Shown here: positions 44,836 through 52,654 of the stretch, piece by piece
Layout: each line of letters opens with the position of its first letter
How positions within the stretch are numbered: the stretch's first letter is position 1
Source: Natronomonas marina
Lineage (GTDB): Archaea; Halobacteriota; Halobacteria; Halobacteriales; Haloarculaceae
Reading direction: 5' to 3'
Assembly (NCBI RefSeq): GCF_024298905.1
Contig: NZ_CP101154.1
Coordinates: 2,480,001 to 2,544,000, forward strand
DNA: 64,000 nucleotides
Translations under genes and position numbers: made by a program
Notes under the pieces: generated by a model
Told to the model about the DNA's origin: nothing
What the model saw: the letters and a program-made list of their open reading frames with translations, nothing else
Databases searched by the model: none

Positions 44836-45518
44836 GGCGAGTTGGCCCAGTTGTACCGCATCACGAGGTCGTCCTCGTCGATCTCGTCCGCGAGGTGCTG
44901 TACGAGTTCGTCCTGCTCGAGGTCGCCGAACTGTTCGAGTTCGTAGGGCTTGACCGTCACCGGCGACGTCTCGCCGTTCGCGACCCGTTCCTGGAGTTTG
45001 GCGATGCCGTAGATGAGCGCCTCGGGGCGGGGCGGACAGCCGGGGACGTGGATGTCCACCGGGATGACCTCCTCGGCGCCCTTGATGACGTTGTACCCCT
45101 CCTGGAAGGGACCGCCGGAGATGGTACACGAGCCCATCCCGACGACGAACTTGGGTTCGGGCATCTGGTCGTACACCCGCTTCATCCGCGGGGCGAACTT
45201 CGAGACGATGGTCCCGGGGACGATGATGACGTCGGCCTGTCGGGGCGAGGCCCGCGGCACACCCGCGCCGAAGCGGTCGAGGTCGTGCTTGATGGCGTAG
45301 GTGTGAATCATCTCGATGCTGCAGCAGGCGATGCCGAACTGCAGCATGAACATCGACGAACCCCGGACCCAGTTCATGAACTTGTCGAACTTCGTGAGGA
45401 TGAACGGCGAGGAGCCGAACGCCTCCCGAAGCTTCGAGTTGAACCGGTTGTCGACGCCCTCGCCCATCCGGGCTTCCTGCGTCGAGACTGTGTCGTGGAT
45501 TTCCTGGTCGCTACTCAT
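44832..45518 (-). CDS. nuoB: NADH-quinone oxidoreductase subunit B
   Basis: 228 aa. The N2 cluster ligands are visible: [23 protein letters not shown] and [14 protein letters not shown]. An N-terminal extension of ~45 residues precedes the conserved core. It passes electrons to quinone. It overlaps nuoA (45515) and nuoCD by 4 bp each. Confidence 0.95.
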   Translation of the reverse strand: MSSDQEIHDTVSTQEARMGEGVDNRFNSKLREAFGSSPFILTKFDKFMNWVRGSSMFMLQFGIACCSIEMIHTYAIKHDLDRFGAGVPRASPRQADVIIVPGTIVSKFAPRMKRVYDQMPEPKFVVGMGSCTISGGPFQEGYNVIKGAEEVIPVDIHVPGCPPRPEALIYGIAKLQERVANGETSPVTVKPYELEQFGDLEQDELVQHLADEIDEDDLVMRYNWANSP

Positions 45519-45919
45519 AGTTCACTCTTGATTTCCGCACGCTCGCTTTTGACCCAGCGAACGGCACCGTTGCGCCACGCCCACCCGAGTCCGAGGATGA
45601 GGATGGCGAGGAAGACGAGCATCGGACCCAGCACGTCGGTCAGGCCGAACTCGGCGACAGCGTCGCTGTAGATCAGTGCCCACGGGAAGATGAGCACCGT
45701 CTCGATGTCGAAGACGACGAACAGCAACGCGATCAGGTAGTACTGGATGTTGAACCGGATGCGCGTCGACCCCGTCGGTATCTCACCGGACTCGTAGATG
45801 GCGCGTTTACCTTGCTCGGGAACGCTGGGCCGCAGCAGGCTCGAAATCGCGACCATCGACAGCGGAATCGCGATGCCCACCAGCGCCAGCGCCCCGACGG
45901 CGATCCATGGATTGCTCAT
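45515..45919 (-). CDS. nuoA: NADH-quinone oxidoreductase subunit A
   Basis: 134 aa with three helices. YESGEIPTGSTRIRFNIQYY and LFVVFDIETVLIFPWAL are diagnostic for NuoA. It is the first gene of the nuo operon; a possible TATA element (CTTATGTATGG on the minus strand, about 45952-45962) lies upstream. NuoEFG are absent, as usual in archaea, so NADH is unlikely to be the direct donor. Confidence 0.95.
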   Translation of the reverse strand: MSNPWIAVGALALVGIAIPLSMVAISSLLRPSVPEQGKRAIYESGEIPTGSTRIRFNIQYYLIALLFVVFDIETVLIFPWALIYSDAVAEFGLTDVLGPMLVFLAILILGLGWAWRNGAVRWVKSERAEIKSEL

Positions 45920-46059
45920 CGCGTCTGTATCGTATGACGATTAGGCGCACCCATACATAAGAGTTGATTAACCGGCTCGCACGCCGAACGACTGTTGGGC
46001 AATGCGTGGTGGTCCCGATCTCCGAGACCGGTGCCGTTCGGTGACGGACCGGAGCGGTC

Positions 46060-46683
46060 CTACGAGCGGTCCGCGCGGAACTTCTCGGTTCCCTCCTCGT
46101 GGAGTCGGCGGGACACCTCGCCGACGCCGTCCTGCAGCTCGTCGTGGTAGGCCTCCAGCCGCTCGACCAGTTCGGGGTGGGCCCGCGAGAGGATCTGGAC
46201 GGCCGACAGCGCCGCGTTGAACGACTTGCCGGCGTCGACGGCGACGATGGGCGCGCCCGTCGGCATCCCGACGACGGAGTCGACGGACTTCTCCTGGACC
46301 GGCACACCGACGACCGGCAGGGGATAGGCGATGGAGGCGGTCATGTTCGGCAGGTCCGCCGACTTCCCGCCGGCGCCGGCGATGATCACGTCGAGGCCGC
46401 GCTCGCGGGCTGTCTCGCCGTAGGCGTACATCAACTCCGGCGTCCGGTGGGCCGAGACGACGTACGTCTCGAACGTGAAGCGCGAGGCCGGCGGGTCGTC
46501 GTAGTCGGTCACCTCCTCGAACCCCAGTTCCGTCAGCGCCTCGTAGGCGCCGTACATCACGTCCAGGTCCGAGTCCGACCCCATGATGATTCCGACGTCG
46601 GGCGTGTCCTCGGAGCCCCGCTCGGTCCCGGCTTCGGTCTCCAGGGCGTCGACGAGGTCCTGCACCTCCTGTGAGCGCGTCAT
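46060..46683 (-). CDS. purE: N5-carboxyaminoimidazole ribonucleotide mutase / AIR carboxylase
   Basis: 207 aa from the ATG at 46683. The PurE core begins near residue 30 with VGIIMGSDSDLDVM, followed by YVVSAHRTPELMYAY and IAGAGGKSADLPNMTAS. There is a ~30-residue acidic N-terminal extension and a C-terminal tail compared with the usual ~165 aa. It acts in purine synthesis after PurK, whose gene is at 49201-50349 on the same strand but separated by two plus-strand genes. Confidence 0.93.
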   Translation of the reverse strand: MTRSQEVQDLVDALETEAGTERGSEDTPDVGIIMGSDSDLDVMYGAYEALTELGFEEVTDYDDPPASRFTFETYVVSAHRTPELMYAYGETARERGLDVIIAGAGGKSADLPNMTASIAYPLPVVGVPVQEKSVDSVVGMPTGAPIVAVDAGKSFNAALSAVQILSRAHPELVERLEAYHDELQDGVGEVSRRLHEEGTEKFRADRS

Positions 46684-46807
46684 GTGCGGGACCCGGTTCG
46701 GCGGGTGCTTTGGCGTTGCGGTCCGGGGCGTGGCGCGGGCGCGGCGTTCTCCCACCCGGCGGCCCGCCGAACCCTTAACCACCCCGCCCCCGACCGGAAG
46801 GGTACGG

Positions 46808-48403
46808 ATGGGTCGACGCTCCCACGACTACGTCGTCGTCGGCGCGGGCGCCGCGGGGTGTGTCCTCGCCAACCGCCTCTCCGTGGACCACGACGTCCTG
46901 CTGCTGGAGGCCGGTGATCCGCCGCGGGACCCCCGCGTCGGGATTCCCGCGGCGTTCGGCGACCTCCTGAAGACCGACCTCGACCGCGCGTACTACACGA
47001 CGCCACAGCGACACCTCGACGGCCGCCGGTGTTACTGGCCGCGCGGGAAGACCCTCGGCGGGTCGACGGCCATCAACGCCCAGTTGTACGTCCGCGGCCA
47101 CCCCGCCGATTACGACCGGTGGGCCGAGGCCGGCAACGATGGGTGGGCCTACGAGGACGTCCTGCCGTACTTCAGGCGCGCCGAGCACAACGAGCGACTC
47201 GACGACGCCTATCACGGCCGGGACGGACCCCGGAACGTCGCGGACCTCCGGGACCCGAACGTGCTCTCGCAGGCGTTCGTCGACAGCGCCGTCGCCGCCG
47301 GCTACCCCCACAACGACGACTTCAACGGCGCCCGCCAGGAGGGGGTCGGTCTCTATCAGGTGACCCAGCGGGACGGCCAGCGCCACAGCGCCGCGGACGC
47401 CTACCTGACGCCGGTCCTCGACCGCCGGGACCTGACAGTCCGGACCGGCGCCGAGGTGACCCGCGTCCGCTTCGAGGACGGCCGGGCCGTCGGCGTCGCC
47501 TACCGCCGCGACGGCGACCGATATCTCGCCGACGCCGACCGCGAGGTCGTCCTGTCGGCCGGCGCCGTCGACTCGCCGAAACTGCTGCTTTTGTCCGGCG
47601 TCGGCCCCGCCGACCACCTGCGGGAGCACGGCATCGACGTCGTCGCCGACCGGCCCGGCGTCGGGCGGAACCTGCAGGACCACCTCTTCGTGCCCGTCAT
47701 CTACGAGGCGACCGACCCGGTCAGCCTCGACGAGGCCGACACCTTCCCGAACGTCCTGTGGAACGCCGCCCGGTACCTGCTCGGCCGCCGCGGGCCGCTG
47801 ACCTCCAACGTCGCCGAGGCCGGCGGGTTCGTCCGGACCGACCCCGACCTGCGCGCGCCGGACCTGCAGTTCCACTTTGGGCCGGTCCACTTCGTCGACC
47901 ACGGCTTCGAGCGCCGCCCGGGCCACCACTTCGGCGCCGGGCCGACGCTCGTCCGCCCGGAGAGCCGCGGTCGCCTCGAACTCCGGTCGGCCGACCCGGC
48001 CGACCCGCCGCGAATCGACCCGAACTACCTCGCCGAACGCCGGGACCTGTCCGTCCTCGTCGAGGGCGTCCGCCGCGTCCGGGAGATAGCCGCCGAACCG
48101 CCGCTGGACGACTACCGGGGCACGGAGGTCCACCCCGGCGCCGACGCCACCGACGACGAGGCCATCGCCGAACACGTCGCCGCGACGGCCCAGACCATCT
48201 ATCACCCGGCGGGGACCTGCCGGATGGGCGACGACGGGATGGCGGTGGTCGACGACCGCCTCCGGGTCCACGGCGTCGAGGGCCTCCGCGTGGTCGACGC
48301 CTCGGTCATGCCGACGGTCGTCGGGGGCAACACGGACGCGCCGACGACGATGATAGCCGAGCGCGCGGCCGACCTGATACGGGACGGGCAGGCTGTCGAA
48401 TAG
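46808..48403 (+). CDS. GMC family oxidoreductase (choline dehydrogenase-like)
   Basis: 531 aa from the ATG at 46808. FAD-binding Rossmann motif VVVGAGAAGCVLANRL, GMC signature 1 GKTLGGSTAINAQLYVRG and signature 2 GAVDSPKLLLLSGVGP. The C-terminal catalytic part has YHPAGTCRMG (active-site His) and NTDAPTTMIAERAADLI. It oxidises an alcohol with FAD; choline would give betaine aldehyde for osmoprotection, but the substrate cannot be proven. No betaine aldehyde dehydrogenase is next to it. Confidence 0.9.
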   Translation: MGRRSHDYVVVGAGAAGCVLANRLSVDHDVLLLEAGDPPRDPRVGIPAAFGDLLKTDLDRAYYTTPQRHLDGRRCYWPRGKTLGGSTAINAQLYVRGHPADYDRWAEAGNDGWAYEDVLPYFRRAEHNERLDDAYHGRDGPRNVADLRDPNVLSQAFVDSAVAAGYPHNDDFNGARQEGVGLYQVTQRDGQRHSAADAYLTPVLDRRDLTVRTGAEVTRVRFEDGRAVGVAYRRDGDRYLADADREVVLSAGAVDSPKLLLLSGVGPADHLREHGIDVVADRPGVGRNLQDHLFVPVIYEATDPVSLDEADTFPNVLWNAARYLLGRRGPLTSNVAEAGGFVRTDPDLRAPDLQFHFGPVHFVDHGFERRPGHHFGAGPTLVRPESRGRLELRSADPADPPRIDPNYLAERRDLSVLVEGVRRVREIAAEPPLDDYRGTEVHPGADATDDEAIAEHVAATAQTIYHPAGTCRMGDDGMAVVDDRLRVHGVEGLRVVDASVMPTVVGGNTDAPTTMIAERAADLIRDGQAVE

Positions 48404-48464
48404 CGGCGTTATCGACGGTGTGCTCGCCGGTAGTTTGAATTTCGAGCCGGTCGACTCCCGGCCG

Positions 48465-49178
48465 ATGGCAACCCTCCACCCGCGACTGCCGACCGCGGAG
48501 TCGCTCCGTCCCCTCGAGGGCCGCGTCCTCGAGAGCGCCGTCCTGGCGCTGCTGCCCGTCGTCCTCACCTCCGCCGCCTTCGCGGCCCACGCCGTCCTCG
48601 TGGGACCGGGGCGGGAGTACACGGCGGTCGACGCCTCGCTCGTCTACGGGGCGGCGCTGGCGGTCGTCGGCGCCGGTCTCTACATCAGGCTCTCCGGGGC
48701 GGCGCGGCGGGCCGTCTTCGCCTTCGACCGCCCGGACGGGCGGGAACTGGCGGCCACGCTCGCGGCGTTCGTCGTCGGTATCCTGCTGTTCCCGGTCGTC
48801 ACCGCGGCCGCCGAGGTCGTCGGTCTCCCGCCGATGGGTGGCTTCGACTACGCGCTGTCGGACCCGGTGACCGTCGCCATCGTCGTCGTCGGCAGCGTCG
48901 TCCTCGCGCCGCTCGTCGAGGAGGTGCTGTTCCGGGGCTACCTGCTCGGCGCGCTGCTGGCCCGCGGGCTCCACCCCGCCGTCGCCGGTGCGGTCGTCGT
49001 CGTCCTGTTCGGCGCGATGCACATCGTCAGTCTCGGACCGACGGGCGTCCTCTTCACCGCCGTCTGGGGCGTCCTCCCGACCGCGCTGCGACTCTACTTC
49101 GACGACCTGACGAGCGCGTGGCTGTTGCATCTGCTCAACAACGCCTACGCCTACGTGCTCGTGGTGGCGCTGTTCTGA
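48465..49178 (+). CDS. CPBP family intramembrane metalloprotease
   Basis: 237 aa from the ATG at 48465. About seven helices. The CPBP/Abi motifs are present: EEVLFRGYLLG (EExxxR), FGAMHIVSLG (His) and HLLNNAYAY (HxxxN-type). The family cleaves prenylated or membrane peptides in its known members, including roles in bacteriocin immunity. Here no target gene is nearby. It is 60 bp downstream of the GMC gene and convergent with purK. Confidence 0.87.
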   Translation: MATLHPRLPTAESLRPLEGRVLESAVLALLPVVLTSAAFAAHAVLVGPGREYTAVDASLVYGAALAVVGAGLYIRLSGAARRAVFAFDRPDGRELAATLAAFVVGILLFPVVTAAAEVVGLPPMGGFDYALSDPVTVAIVVVGSVVLAPLVEEVLFRGYLLGALLARGLHPAVAGAVVVVLFGAMHIVSLGPTGVLFTAVWGVLPTALRLYFDDLTSAWLLHLLNNAYAYVLVVALF

Positions 49179-49200
49179 GGGAGCGGACCCCCGGCGACGG

Positions 49201-50349
49201 TCACTCGAACGTCAACCCGTCCCGGAGTTCGCGTGCCCGCTCCAGCAGCGTCTCCGCGTCCGAATCCGCGTCCGAAAGCGTCACGTGGCCCATCTTCCGC
49301 AGCGGCCGGACCTCGCGCTTGCCGTACCAGTGCAGCGACGCCTCCGGCGTCGACAGCACCGACTCGACGCCGGACAGCTCCGCGGGTTCGGGCGACTCGA
49401 TGTCCCCCAGGATGTTCGTCGTCACGGAGGGCGCGCGCCGCTCGGCCGACCCCAGCGGCCACCCCAGCACGGCGCGGGCGTGCTGTTCGAACTGGGAACT
49501 GTGGGCGCCCTCGATGGTCCAGTGGCCGGAGTTGTGCGGCCGGGGCGCGATCTCGTTGACGAGGATGCTTCCGTCCCGTGTCTCGAACAGTTCGATACCG
49601 TAGACGCCGCGGCCGTCCAGGGTCTCGAGGACGTCGAGGGCCACCTCGCGGGCGCGCTCGCGGACGGCCGCACTGGTCCGGGCCGGTGTCACGAGTTCCC
49701 GGAGGATTTCCTCCTCGTGGACCGTCTCGGTGACCGGGAAGGCCCTGACCTCGTCGTTGCCCTTCACGCCGATGACGGCCAGTTCGCGCTCGAAGTCGAC
49801 CAGTTCCTCGGCCAGCGCCGGCCCGGTCTCGGCGATGGCCTCGTCGGCCTCGTCGGGGCCCTCGACGGGGAAGTTGCCGCGGCCGTCGTAGCCGCCCTCG
49901 CGGGCCTTCAGCATCAGCGGCCAGCCGAGTTCCTCGCCGGCCGCCCGGAGTTCGGCCGCGGTGTCGACGCCTCGGAACGCCGGGACCGCGATTCCGGCGT
50001 CGGCGAGCGCGCGGTTCTGGACCAGTTTGTCCTGGATGGTCCGCAGCGTGTCGGGGTCGGGGTGGACCGGCGTCCCCGTCGCCTCACTGACCCGCTCCAT
50101 GGCGTCCGGGTCGGCCAACTCGATTTCGAAGGTGAGGACGTCGGCACGCTCGGCGAGTTCGCGGATGGCGTCGTAATCGTCGAAGTCGCCGACGACCTGG
50201 TCGCGGACCACCGGCGCGGCCGGGCAGTCCGGCGTCGGGTCCGAGACCACCACCTCGACGCCGAGAGGCCCAGCCGCCTCCCCCAGCATCCGGGCGAGTT
50301 GGCCGCCGCCGACGACGCCCAGCGTGGCCGCAGGTGTCGTGTGAGTCAT
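49201..50349 (-). CDS. purK: 5-(carboxyamino)imidazole ribonucleotide synthase
   Basis: 382 aa from the ATG at 50349. ATP-grasp enzyme with the N-terminal VVGGGQLARMLGEAA, central PLMLKAREGGYDGRGNFPV and the metal-binding ELFETRDGSILVNEIAPRPHNSG in pieces. It makes N5-CAIR from AIR, ATP and bicarbonate, feeding PurE. The open frame upstream of the ATG is non-coding. Confidence 0.94.
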   Translation of the reverse strand: MTHTTPAATLGVVGGGQLARMLGEAAGPLGVEVVVSDPTPDCPAAPVVRDQVVGDFDDYDAIRELAERADVLTFEIELADPDAMERVSEATGTPVHPDPDTLRTIQDKLVQNRALADAGIAVPAFRGVDTAAELRAAGEELGWPLMLKAREGGYDGRGNFPVEGPDEADEAIAETGPALAEELVDFERELAVIGVKGNDEVRAFPVTETVHEEEILRELVTPARTSAAVRERAREVALDVLETLDGRGVYGIELFETRDGSILVNEIAPRPHNSGHWTIEGAHSSQFEQHARAVLGWPLGSAERRAPSVTTNILGDIESPEPAELSGVESVLSTPEASLHWYGKREVRPLRKMGHVTLSDADSDAETLLERARELRDGLTFE

Positions 50350-50447
50350 GGATGGTCGTCGAGGCGGGGCCACCGAGAAGGTTGCTGTTCGGGGTCGGAA
50401 CGCCGTTCGTACGCGACGACCCCGGCGTGCGACTGCGGCGAGCGGCG

Positions 50448-50963
50448 CTAGCTGTCGACCGGGTCCGTGAATCGCATCACCAGCCGCTCCGGTCGACGGA
50501 CGTGCCGGAGGCCGACCCCTGCGAGGAAGCCGATAGTCGCCAACACCAGCCCCTCGACCACCACCATGTCGTACACGTTGTGGGCGGAAACGAGCCCCAC
50601 GTAGTCGTCGATGCCGTAGACTATCCAGAGCTTGGCGCCGACGGCCGGAGCGAGCCCGAGGATCAGACTCGGCAGGTACCCTCTGTTGAAGTAGGCATGG
50701 CTGGCGCTCAACGTAATCACGAACAGATAGCCGGGTATCCACCACCAGCCGTGGAGCTCCGTCATTGGCGACACCTCAAACGCGACACTGATGTCGAGAA
50801 AGGGGTTGAACTCGCGTAGCTGGATAAGGTTCTGGAGAGCCAGGTACTCGTTGACCGTCGCGAAGCAGAACAGCACCAGCGCCGCCACGAGCGCCGCCGC
50901 GGTCACCTGGCGCGTATCGCCCACGAGCAGTCCCCAGCGGGTCTCGTCCGTCTCGCCTGGCAT
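50448..50963 (-). CDS. Membrane protein, function unknown
   Basis: 171 aa. Four helices: TAAALVAALVLFCFATVNEYLAL, HGWWWIPGYLFVITLSASHAYF, the GYLPSLILGLAPAVGAKLWIVY segment and VVEGLVLATIGFLAGVGL. The layout recalls small DUF5658-like haloarchaeal proteins with Asn-Pro-Phe between helices (REFNPFLD), but this is only a weak memory. It is slightly AT-richer than neighbours. A TATA-like AATATAATC lies right upstream. Confidence 0.65.
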   Translation of the reverse strand: MPGETDETRWGLLVGDTRQVTAAALVAALVLFCFATVNEYLALQNLIQLREFNPFLDISVAFEVSPMTELHGWWWIPGYLFVITLSASHAYFNRGYLPSLILGLAPAVGAKLWIVYGIDDYVGLVSAHNVYDMVVVEGLVLATIGFLAGVGLRHVRRPERLVMRFTDPVDS

Positions 50964-51095
50964 AATATAATCCTACTCGTTGTCGGATAAAAAGCCTGGT
51001 GGAGAGGGTCGCAGCACGACGTTGGAACCGTGCGTCGAGACGCTACCCGACGGTGGTCGGCGAAAACTGTCGACGAGAACGGCCGCGAACGGGAG

Positions 51096-51170
51096 TAGCG
51101 GGAGGACGATTTGAACGTCCGGTCTCCGGGTTATGAGCCCGGCGGAATCTCCTGGCTATCCCATCCCGCT
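51096..51170 (-). tRNA. Initiator tRNA-Met (CAT)
   Basis: 75 nt on the minus strand. The acceptor stem AGCGGGA/TCCCGCT pairs fully with an A1-U72 pair, the anticodon loop is CTCATAA (CAT), and the anticodon stem CCGGG/CCCGG ends in three G:C pairs. A1-U72 and the GC-rich anticodon stem identify the initiator rather than elongator. The T arm is GGACG-TTCAAAT-CGTCC. No CCA is encoded. A TATA-like CTTAATTGGC (51191-51200, minus strand) lies ~25 nt upstream. Confidence 0.95.
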
Positions 51171-51230
51171 ACCTTCCCGTAACCCGGTGCGCCAATTAAG
51201 GGTTGTGATATGCGTGCCGTCCGGGGAATC

Positions 51231-51773
51231 CTACCGTGCGTCCTGCACCCGCCACGTCACCAGCGATTCGGCGACGTAGTTGAGCGTCATCCCGACGCCG
51301 ATGGCGATGCCGTTGGCGACGGTCGGCCACAGGTTCGCACCGCCGACGACGAGGGTGACGTCGGTCAGCGACGTGAGGACGAACAGCGCCCCGAAGGCGA
51401 CCGACAGCCCGCCCAGCCGGACGACGTGGGACTTGCCGTACCGGCGGAGGAGCGACCCCAGGCCAGTCTCGCCCTCGTCGGCGAACGTCCAGCGGTCGTT
51501 CAGCAGGAACATCAGCGTGATGGAGGCCTCGGCGCCGACGGCCTTCGCGGCGAGCGGCGGCGCCGTCACCGCGAGCAAGCCGGTCGTCAGAAGCGCGACG
51601 ATGATGGTCTCCAAGGTCGCGCCCGCGACGCCGACGGAGACGAACTGGCCGATGCGGTCGGCGGCCACCAGCGCGCGGGCGCGGTCCTGGAGGAGTTCGA
51701 CCGGCCCTGGCGCGGCCCCGTCGGCCGAGGCGTCGCTGGCTTCCGGGCGGTCGTCGGGGTCGGCCGTCGTCAC
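51231..51773 (-). CDS. GtrA family membrane protein
   Basis: 180 aa with GTG start at 51773, overlapping the GT2 gene's stop (GTGA). An acidic N-terminal tail precedes four helices with GtrA features: FVSVGVAGATLETIIVALL, EASITLMFLLNDRWTFAD and NYVAESLVTWRV. GtrA proteins are thought to flip or handle polyprenyl-linked sugars with a GT2 partner, which is exactly the gene upstream. Confidence 0.88.
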   Translation of the reverse strand: MTTADPDDRPEASDASADGAAPGPVELLQDRARALVAADRIGQFVSVGVAGATLETIIVALLTTGLLAVTAPPLAAKAVGAEASITLMFLLNDRWTFADEGETGLGSLLRRYGKSHVVRLGGLSVAFGALFVLTSLTDVTLVVGGANLWPTVANGIAIGVGMTLNYVAESLVTWRVQDAR

Positions 51774-52558
51774 TGCCCGTGGCCTCCCCGCTCCTCCGGC
51801 GTCCGGTCGACGAGCGCCGTCTCCTCGCGCCGTGCGGCGATGGCCCCGTGCAGGCGGCTGTCCTGCAGGCGCTTTGCGCGGTGGCGGGCGGTCAAGAGCG
51901 CCGCCCCCAGATCGAGCGCGGTCGACACCGGTTCGACGGTCGAGCCGGGCTGGTCCTCCCACTCGATGGGGACCTCCCGGACCCGACACTCCAGCGCGGC
52001 GGCCATCGCAACGAGTTCGACGTCCCAGGCGAAGCCGGGTTCGTAGAGGTGGTCCCGGACGGTCGCCCAGGCTTCGGCCCGGATGGCCTTCGCGCCGCAC
52101 TGGTAGTCGTAGAGGTCCGCGGCGAGCAGCCTTCGGGCCAGCCACGCAAAGCCGTCGCCGAGGAACCGGCGGGCGAACGTCTGGTGGCCGACCACCTCGG
52201 CGTCGGGGTGGCGGCGGGAGCCGACCGCGAGGTCGATGTCGTCGAGGGCGCCGACGACGCGGGCCATCTCCGGGGCGGGGGTACTCCCGTCAGCGTCGGC
52301 GAAGGCCAGCCGGTCGGTCGAGAGCGCCTCGAACCCGGCGGTGACGGCGGCGCCCTTCCCGCGACGGTACGGGACCGTGTTCACCTCGAGGCCGGGCACC
52401 TCGATGGCGGCGACGGCCTCGACGGTGGCGGCGGTCGGGTCGTCGAGTTCGAGCCGGAGGGCGGCGGGGTCGAGTTCGGTGACCAGCTCGCGGAGGTACG
52501 CCTCGAGCCGGTCGACATCGGGACGGAAGGCGGGGACGACGATCCCGAGGCGGGTCAT
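51770..52558 (-). CDS. Dolichyl-phosphate sugar synthase-like glycosyltransferase (GT2)
   Basis: 262 aa from the ATG at 52558; the very long open frame upstream is antisense to the DUF2298 gene. GT-A fold with the DxD-type motif FADADGSTPAPEM, RRGKGAAVTAGFEAL before it and LYDYQCGAKAIRAE plus VELVAMAAALECRVREVPI after it, as in DPG/DPM synthases. It should load a sugar onto a polyisoprenyl phosphate. Operon with GtrA; divergent from DUF2298. Confidence 0.88.
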   Translation of the reverse strand: MTRLGIVVPAFRPDVDRLEAYLRELVTELDPAALRLELDDPTAATVEAVAAIEVPGLEVNTVPYRRGKGAAVTAGFEALSTDRLAFADADGSTPAPEMARVVGALDDIDLAVGSRRHPDAEVVGHQTFARRFLGDGFAWLARRLLAADLYDYQCGAKAIRAEAWATVRDHLYEPGFAWDVELVAMAAALECRVREVPIEWEDQPGSTVEPVSTALDLGAALLTARHRAKRLQDSRLHGAIAARREETALVDRTPEERGGHGQ

Positions 52559-52654
52559 GGAAGCCCCTCGCGCCCGTGCCAGCAAAAGCGGTTCGATTCG
52601 GCGAAAACGTCGACTCCGCAAGAGGTATACGGGGCGACGCCGGCGATTGTGGTG

